Assembly (NCBI RefSeq): GCF_027596085.1
Contig: NC_072451.1
Location: forward strand, 8,704,013 to 8,768,012
DNA length: 64,000 nt
Reading direction: 5' to 3'
From: Anoplopoma fimbria
Taxonomy: Eukaryota; Chordata; Actinopteri; Perciformes; Anoplopomatidae
The notes under the pieces were generated by a model. The model was not told the DNA's origin, searched no databases, and saw nothing but the letters and a program-made list of their open reading frames with translations. Below, piece by piece: positions 57,894 to 64,000 of the stretch (positions are counted from its first letter, which is position 1; each line of letters opens with the position of its first letter). A program made the translations under genes and the position numbers.

Positions 57894-60454
57894 AGATGCC
57901 AGTAGAGGGTGGAGCCTGTGTGAGTTAGAACAAACAGACCATATTGTCCTATATATTCATCCATATTATCTTACAGCCACATGCGGTTCCACATTTTACT
58001 TTTTTTACATTCCATTCAAAGTAAAATTGTACAAAGTAATGCAGCCTTTCTCTTTTCTTGTAAATATTGTTTAGGATGCAGTTGTCTAGTTTGAATTAAC
58101 CCTTTTGACTTAAAATGATGTGCTATTAGATGCTAGTTTATTGATCCATACAGTGTAAGCATAAAATTTGCAGGTTCAGGCCGTGAAGAGAGGCTGATTA
58201 AATGTGCAGTGTGAGTTAACACAGCATACAAGATTGATTAAAAAAAAACTCTTTAGTTGACTTTTACTGCTGTAATAATGCACTTAAAATACACAAGCCC
58301 ATGTCTCACACAGTCCACAGAGAGGAAGTGGACTTTATCTAGAACTGCCTGGACTGAATGCATGAATACAGTGTCTGTTTCTCTGTATTCCATAAAAATG
58401 GGTAGGCAGCATACTCCCATGCAGCCTCTGATGCAGGATCATTTTAAATTTTATGAATCAACATTTCAGCAAGATATTCTTCTTCAGGAGGTGGCTGATA
58501 CAACAGTGACCAAGAAGAATTCATATTGTCTTTCCAGCAGAATACCATGTGGCTGCAGTGGCCTGTTGTAACATACGTGGATGCTGGCATTAGTATGAAA
58601 ACAGCAGAATTTATCTAATGGTAGAAATTCATTATTAAAACTTGTCAACTGATCCTGGAGCTCAGGTCTTGAGGTGTCCACTGATGCACTTCTTAAATAG
58701 TTTAGAAATTAAATAGTATTTTTTGTCTACTACCTTGAATAGCTAAACTAAGCTCAAGCGTATTACTGCAGCTTATCAGGAGTTTCAAGGCTGTGCAGAC
58801 TGAACAGTTGATAATAGGTAAGTATTTGTTTATTGGGGCTTAGTGATTATCAATCAGTTTCTTTGCTCTATTGACCTTTTTTTATCTCTCTTTCGCTGTC
58901 TGTCTCTGTCCCGTTGCTGAACTTCATCTACACCTATCACAGTTGATTCCAGTTTAAGGCCATACCAACCCACTTATACCTGCCAACACAGAGCTAGTTC
59001 AAAGCTGGATGAACCTTTTCCACATGCCAGATTTGATATCATTACTGGTTTTATAACATAATTGTGGGAATAGTTGCATGCTAAAGTTAACATTTTGTTC
59101 AGAGCCTAAGTTTAGCCTCACAGAGCCACTAACATAAAGTATCTGCAGACTCTTTTATTGTTTATTTCCAATTTGACTACTTGTAAGAGGAGAGGAGGGG
59201 AGACCAAACAAGAGTAAAAAGGAGAGTAAATCAATATTGGACATATGTTCAGCAGGTGGACACAAACACAATTCTAAATGAATCCTTATGTTGTTTTTTG
59301 TCTGCTAGATGTGTAAATAGGCAAGTTTTTGCCAACAAGAGCCAATAAAATCCAATCCACATTAGAATAATGACTATGTTTTCTGTGTTTACAGCTTGTT
59401 GTACTGCCCCAAGTTGCAAATACAAATCAATTTGTGCAGGTTTAAACAAGGGCTACTTTTACAGAACCACATTAACGTTAATCGTGCAAAAGGGGTCAGG
59501 TTTAGAGATTTTCGGAAAACAATAGTAAAATATTTCATTTTAGATTTTTACTATTTTGGGAGGTGGAACACTAGGACCTTAATGGTTTTTAGTCTTTGTT
59601 ATTTTAGGAGTCCTCTTTCATTCATGCTGCAAAGCACAATGGTTTCACTGAATAATCTTGCTTTCTTATGTCAGATTATATGACAAACTGTGTAATTGGG
59701 GACTTTTGGATGGATTGTTAGGAAAAGTTTTTCATACGCGGGGTCTGAAGCTATTCAACTATTCAACAAGCATTTCTGGTGGAGTATACTGGCAGCCTAT
59801 ATGTGGCTTGTTTAAAAAAGATATATCTTAATCTAATTTCTCTTTTTACGTTTTATTTTTCTCCCTTTATCCTCTGCTATCTCAGAAAGCTTTTCTAACA
59901 TTACATGGTCTATGTATGTATTTTCTTTTTGAATAAGAGAACATTTGAAAAAGAGAACTGCACAGCAACAACAGTTGGGAAAAAATAGGGTTTGATTTAA
60001 GACAATATGTAAATGTTGAAGGCCAACTGTATCTCCTTTTGTGGTCATTTATTATCTTTTCATTAATGTGATTTACAGCAGTTGTATCATAGAAAAAACT
60101 CTCCTTTTTCTACAACAGATTATTATGTGTTTCTGTGAGAGCAGATGTGAGCATGAAACAAAACCCAAAAGAGGAAATGTTGAAATCCTGAAAATGTTAT
60201 TGTGTGTCTTTATGCATACACATAAAGTACAGTCGTTTGTGGTTACATTTAAATGTAATTATTGGGTTTTAACTCAAGTGAATATTTAAAGATACAAGTG
60301 TTAAAACTAAAAACAAAGGACCTGATCAGATCACACTTATGTTAAAATGATCAGTTAATTTACGTGACGCTATTAACTAACCAGCTGTGCTATTTATACC
60401 AGCTCTCCATTATAATATTTTAACTTAGCTTTACCTCTTTTATGACAACTGGTT
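57894..60454. other. Intergenic DNA, no gene recognised
   Basis: No domain-like frames were recognised. The 104-codon frame at 58,257-58,571 and the 95-codon frame at 59,396-59,683 show no resemblance or splice support. Confidence 0.35.
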
Positions 60455-60720
60455 GCTTGGAGATGGGAGCGGCAAAAGGGTGGGGTCGCGAAAAGCTGGT
60501 GACGCAAACAGGAAATCCTCTGTAGACCAGACCGTCTCATTTCGGGGACCGCTCGGTCCAGCCTTCGCTGTATGCAATGAACCCGGCAGACGTAGGCCGC
60601 GTCCTCATACTATGTCATTTAGCCAGTAGTGACCTGAAAAGTGGCGGGGAGTTCCAGGTTACTGTAGAACACCATCATTTGAACTGGACAACAACTGACT
60701 GGATACTAGAGGTCAGTCAG
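60455..60720. other. CpG-dense segment of unknown nature
   Basis: About a dozen CpGs occur in 200 bp (GGTCGCGAAAAG, GGGGACCGCTCGGTCC, GACGTAGGCCGCGTCC), in otherwise AT-rich DNA. It could be a DNA-transposon end or a small unannotated promoter. No exon follows that I can support. Confidence 0.35.
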
Positions 60721-62950
60721 CCAGATTAAACAATTATTATCATTAAATTACATCACACCATCCATACTCAAAAAATATATTTGAACCTTTACCCTACCTA
60801 TTCATTTAAATGAAGAGCAGAAGATTTAGTGATTTAATGGCAAAATCCTAATCAGCCTAGACACTACTAATGCTTACTAATCACTACTAATTTTAATGAA
60901 ATATTTTTAAAATGGGGTTTTGTTACTGTGACTAAGATTTAGAATCTGAATAACAGACACAACACACAGCAGCATATGACCAAAGCTTCAGACACAAGGT
61001 TGAAACCTGCTTTAAATGTCAGTACACAGAATAGCATTAAAGTAATATAGCATCCCAGGGTTCTTCTTCGACTGTCTGCCCAGCTGCTAAGTTTATTTTC
61101 ATTTTAGAGGTATGAACCATACAGCCCGTCATCACTAAATGATGCATGCAAAGCCAATTTTCAAGGTTACCCAGGTATACCCAGGAGTTTCCTGACAAAG
61201 GTGCAAAGGTCGGACTACTTTATAATTACCAGATAAGAAACTGAAAATTGAGAAACTAATACAAGAGCTGCTCAGTCAACCTAAACCTTGACCTTGACAC
61301 AGTCAGTAAGCTGCATTGTCCTTGTAAATCTCTTGTTCAGCATTAATAACACAACAATTAAATCACTGATCAAGGATCGGAGGACTCTGTAGGTCACTTA
61401 CAAAAATCAACTAGTGAATAAAATATTTACATGTTTAAAAGAGTTGCTTGCATTGAACCGCATGCTTTATAACCAAATAGACAGAACCATGTGTTAAAGT
61501 GTTAAACAACAGACCATAAACCTCCACTGTCTGCCTTCCACATGAACTCGTCAATACTAATGACAAGAGAGTGTTGTGAAAGACATGTCCCTTGAAAGAA
61601 GTTTGTTTGAATACACTGAGTTATGTAACTTTTCTGACCCAACCACCATGTGAGATTGCTAGCCAGCTATCTCAATAATATCTCTTTGCCAGACCTTACT
61701 CTGACTAGGAGTACTACAGTTTTATTGGATGCATGTTTTAGTATGGAAAAAACTCCAAACAGTTGCATTAACTAACACCTCAAGTTTCGCTGCACTGGTG
61801 GGGTTCGTTATAATTGTAACCGTTTGGTCGCCTGAAAATGTCATATTCACCATTTGGTTGTAGTTAGCTCCACCTACTTGGCTAAATACCAAGATGGCAC
61901 AGCCAAAATGTAGAGCTTGAGCTTCAAATTGGCAATCTGGCAACTAATGGTTGATGAAACACAGGTGTTTTTTCTTTTTTATATGGGCAAGTTATTTGTT
62001 AAGTGGAGTCACATATAAATGCGGCACCTCCATACGAGGTACATAGTTTGAAGCATGGCAGGATTAACCGTTCTGATTGCAATTATATTCTTGAACTACA
62101 AACGACCAAATAAATGCCAGAGGGGGCGTGGAAACGCTGTGCGTAGATTAATGCTTAGTAGGTGTAGGACCACACGCTATGCAAGGCTTCATGCTTTTAC
62201 TCTAAAACAAAAAAATCTTATTCTTTCTGCACAACAATCCTCTGTTATGCCATGTTTTATAGACATAACTAATGCCTTGCGAAAATGTAAATTAGGAGTG
62301 GAACTATGGGGAATCTGATAGTCTCATGCCATAGTACGGGTGAAGAGACCATCATGTGACAAGACGATACGATATATGGTGGCTAGTTTAGGTGCAAAAT
62401 CTGTCAAGACTGACAAGCAGAGCTGAGCACGCAGTCATACATTTCAGACAGTAGGTGCACTAGGGACCGTCATCATAACATTCACTGGGGCCCATTGTAC
62501 TTACGCCACTTCCTTGACTAGTGTTTCACTTCTGCCTACACCTCTATCACTGCTATCATGCAGGCATTTTATATCTACATATATTTTGTGTTTATAATTG
62601 TATCTAGGTAGATGGATGACTCATCATCACACAAACTGTGAGGTGTTTTTCATTTATGTAATTTGTTATCCTTTTCTAATGTTGTTTTTCTCGATGAACT
62701 TGATTTGATCTCAACTGGCACAATGACAGGTTTTAACAGGTAATACTTGTCTGTTGTCACATACCATACAATAATGATGTTAATTTCCACTCCAGCTTGT
62801 ACTCAAACACAATATGCACATATGCACACGCACACAGGAGCACAGCAGGGACCTTGAATCTATTTACCAACCCAGAGCACTATCACAGTGCAGTTTTTCA
62901 GGTAACACTGTCCATGGACTCTGGTCAAGGTCATCACACACACACACATT

Positions 62951-62951
<1 letters not shown>
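60721..62951. other. Intergenic DNA, no gene recognised
   Basis: An Arg-rich 87-codon frame at 62,055-62,318 starts MAGLTVLIAIIFLNYKRP, but it has no family match or splice context, so I do not call it a gene. Confidence 0.3.

Positions 62952-63043
<92 letters not shown>
62952..63043. repeat. (CA)n microsatellite
   Basis: About 46 uninterrupted CA units, about 870 bp before the cyp7a1 ATG. A short CA tract precedes it at 62,934-62,948. Confidence 0.98.
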
Positions 63044-63048
<5 letters not shown>

Positions 63049-63117
63049 AACACAAAAACACAAACCATTCATGGAATCCTATTTTCTAGAGAAATCCCAG
63101 TTAGATAAGCTTTCAAG

Positions 63118-63290
63118 ATTTTACATTACTTTACATTACAGTCATTTGGCAGACGCTTTTATCCAAAGCGACTTACAATAAGTGTATTCAACATAGGTAT
63201 TCAAGAGAACTACTAGTCACCAGAAGTCATAAGTGCATCTCCTTTCTTAAACAAGCATCTAAAAGCATAAACCATCGTTTTAAACGAAAT
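63118..63290 (+). repeat. Dispersed fish repeat with AGCGACTTACAATAAGTG core
   Basis: TTACATTACTTTACATTACA, GTCATTTGGCAGACGCTTTT and ATCCAAAGCGACTTACAATA is a wording found very widely in fish genomes; I recall it but cannot verify its class. The rest decays by about 63,290. Confidence 0.6.
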
Positions 63291-63550
63291 TCACAAGCAA
63301 TTATCACAATTATTCTACAAAAATAACTTGATACAAAATTTGGAATGAAGATGACTTTTTATATGACACTTGAAAAAAGATTATTCTGTTTATGCTAAAG
63401 CAGAGTTTTTTGCTGTCAAATTATCTGAATGGGAATTATTTAAAAAACGCAAAGAAATGCTGAAGAAAATCGACCCCAACTTCCTTTATTCAAAAATGCA
63501 TGCAGGGTTATCTCAAAGAAAACCATTGCAGATAGGATAAAGCTCATTAT
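63291..63550. other. Upstream flank of cyp7a1, nothing recognised
   Basis: AT-rich; no specific sites are claimed. Confidence 0.3.
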
Positions 63551-63672
63551 GTTGCACAACAAATAATAAAAAAAAAAACTTTTGCAACTGGTGCTGACTC
63601 AAGTGATGTTATCATACCACTCCCCTGAATCAGCCCTTGGGCCCACCCTAAGGAACAGAGCAGGTATAAAAA
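63551..63672 (+). promoter_or_regulatory. cyp7a1: cyp7a1 proximal promoter with TATA box
   Basis: TATAAAAA lies at 63,665-63,672, 240 bp before the ATG. Upstream, GCTGACTCAAGTGATGTTATC at 63,593-63,613 resembles the bile-acid response element I region of mammalian CYP7A1 as I recall it (a TCAAGTTCAAGTTAT-type hormone-response repeat). GTTGCACAAC at 63,551-63,560 is C/EBP-like. CCCTTGGG at 63,634-63,641 loosely resembles an LRH-1 site read inverted. The TATA box is seen directly; the other assignments are inference. Confidence 0.5.
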
Positions 63673-63911
63673 CCTGTCACACACTGCCTGTCATCATACT
63701 TGGTTGAATCAACACACACAGGCTGCTTGCATAATCTGCAGTGTCACTTTGCGTTCATAGTCTCTGGGTTGGAAAACTCCAGGCACCTAGGGCAGCATCT
63801 TTACACCTACATTCCTGTCAGAGTGATCTGTGTGAAGCAGTAGTAGTCGATAGTTAGCCTCCTGAGGTGCTGGGTCTTCCTCTCATCATCATCAACAACA
63901 ACAACATTACC

Positions 63912-63994
63912 ATGATAATAAGCATTGCGCTGATCTGGGCAGTAGTGGTGGGATTCTGCTGCCTTTTATGGCTTGCTGTGGGGATACGACGCAG
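63912..63994 (+). CDS. cyp7a1: cyp7a1, first coding exon (cholesterol 7-alpha-hydroxylase)
   Basis: The ATG at 63,912 opens 27 codons plus two bases, then a consensus donor GTAAGA at 63,995. The peptide is MIISIALIWAVVVGFCC and then LLWLAVGIRR, a single N-terminal membrane anchor ending in an arginine cluster. It aligns without gaps to the human CYP7A1 N-terminus (MMTTSLIWG...CLWLILGIRRR) and the exon ends at the same place. CYP7A1 is an endoplasmic-reticulum cytochrome P450 that catalyses the first, rate-limiting step of classical bile-acid synthesis in liver. The remaining exons, with the haem-binding Cys, lie past the right edge. CYP7B1/CYP8B1 N-termini fit less well. Confidence 0.85.
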
Positions 63995-64000
63995 GTAAGA

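Noticed and set aside
62055..62318. Arg-rich small protein beginning MAGLTVLIAIIFLNYKRP
   Set aside because: No family match, no promoter or splice support, and flanking sequence is repeat-like; chance is likely.

Overview
The window is nuclear DNA of a ray-finned (teleost-type) fish. Three recognisable protein genes have small exons split by GT-AG introns. The rest is AT-rich intron and intergenic DNA full of fish-style microsatellites, L2/Maui-like LINE pieces, SINE-like repeats and MITEs. There are no bacterial features, CRISPR arrays or operons. The species cannot be named from the sequence.

Layout. (1) 1-7,861 is probably intron 1 of xpr1, which runs on the minus strand; its first coding exon (23 codons) is at 7,862-7,930 beside a CpG-enriched segment, and later exons must lie left of the window. 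(2) 8,100-30,050 is intergenic: a 30-unit minisatellite at 10.6-11.2 kb, a rearranged L2-like LINE at 14.3-17.4 kb, an L1-type endonuclease relic at 18.7-19.8 kb, and many MITEs. (3) 30,532-45,962 on the plus strand is a complete 14-exon coding model for a Cdc14A-type dual-specificity phosphatase (491 codons plus stop). Its introns carry a Rex1/CR1-like LINE relic, a pogo-type transposon that keeps part of the transposase HTH, a DIRS-like tyrosine-recombinase relic and further MITEs. (4) 46-63.1 kb is intergenic and repeat-dense: an SGNH-hydrolase-like ORF relic, a foldback Penelope-like element, a composite L2 block in two orientations, and an unidentified degenerate block at 46.7-48.2 kb. 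(5) 63,665-64,000 holds a TATA box and the first coding exon of cyp7a1 (bile-acid synthesis) on the plus strand; the gene continues past the right edge.

The three genes do unrelated jobs: phosphate export (xpr1), dephosphorylation in cell division and ciliary biology (cdc14a), and bile-acid synthesis (cyp7a1). Nothing suggests they work together. I found no convincing new biological system. The most interesting items are rearranged mobile elements, a Gln/His-rich insertion in the Cdc14 tail, a perfect 60-bp dispersed duplication, and a possible unassigned terminal exon at 23.15 kb.
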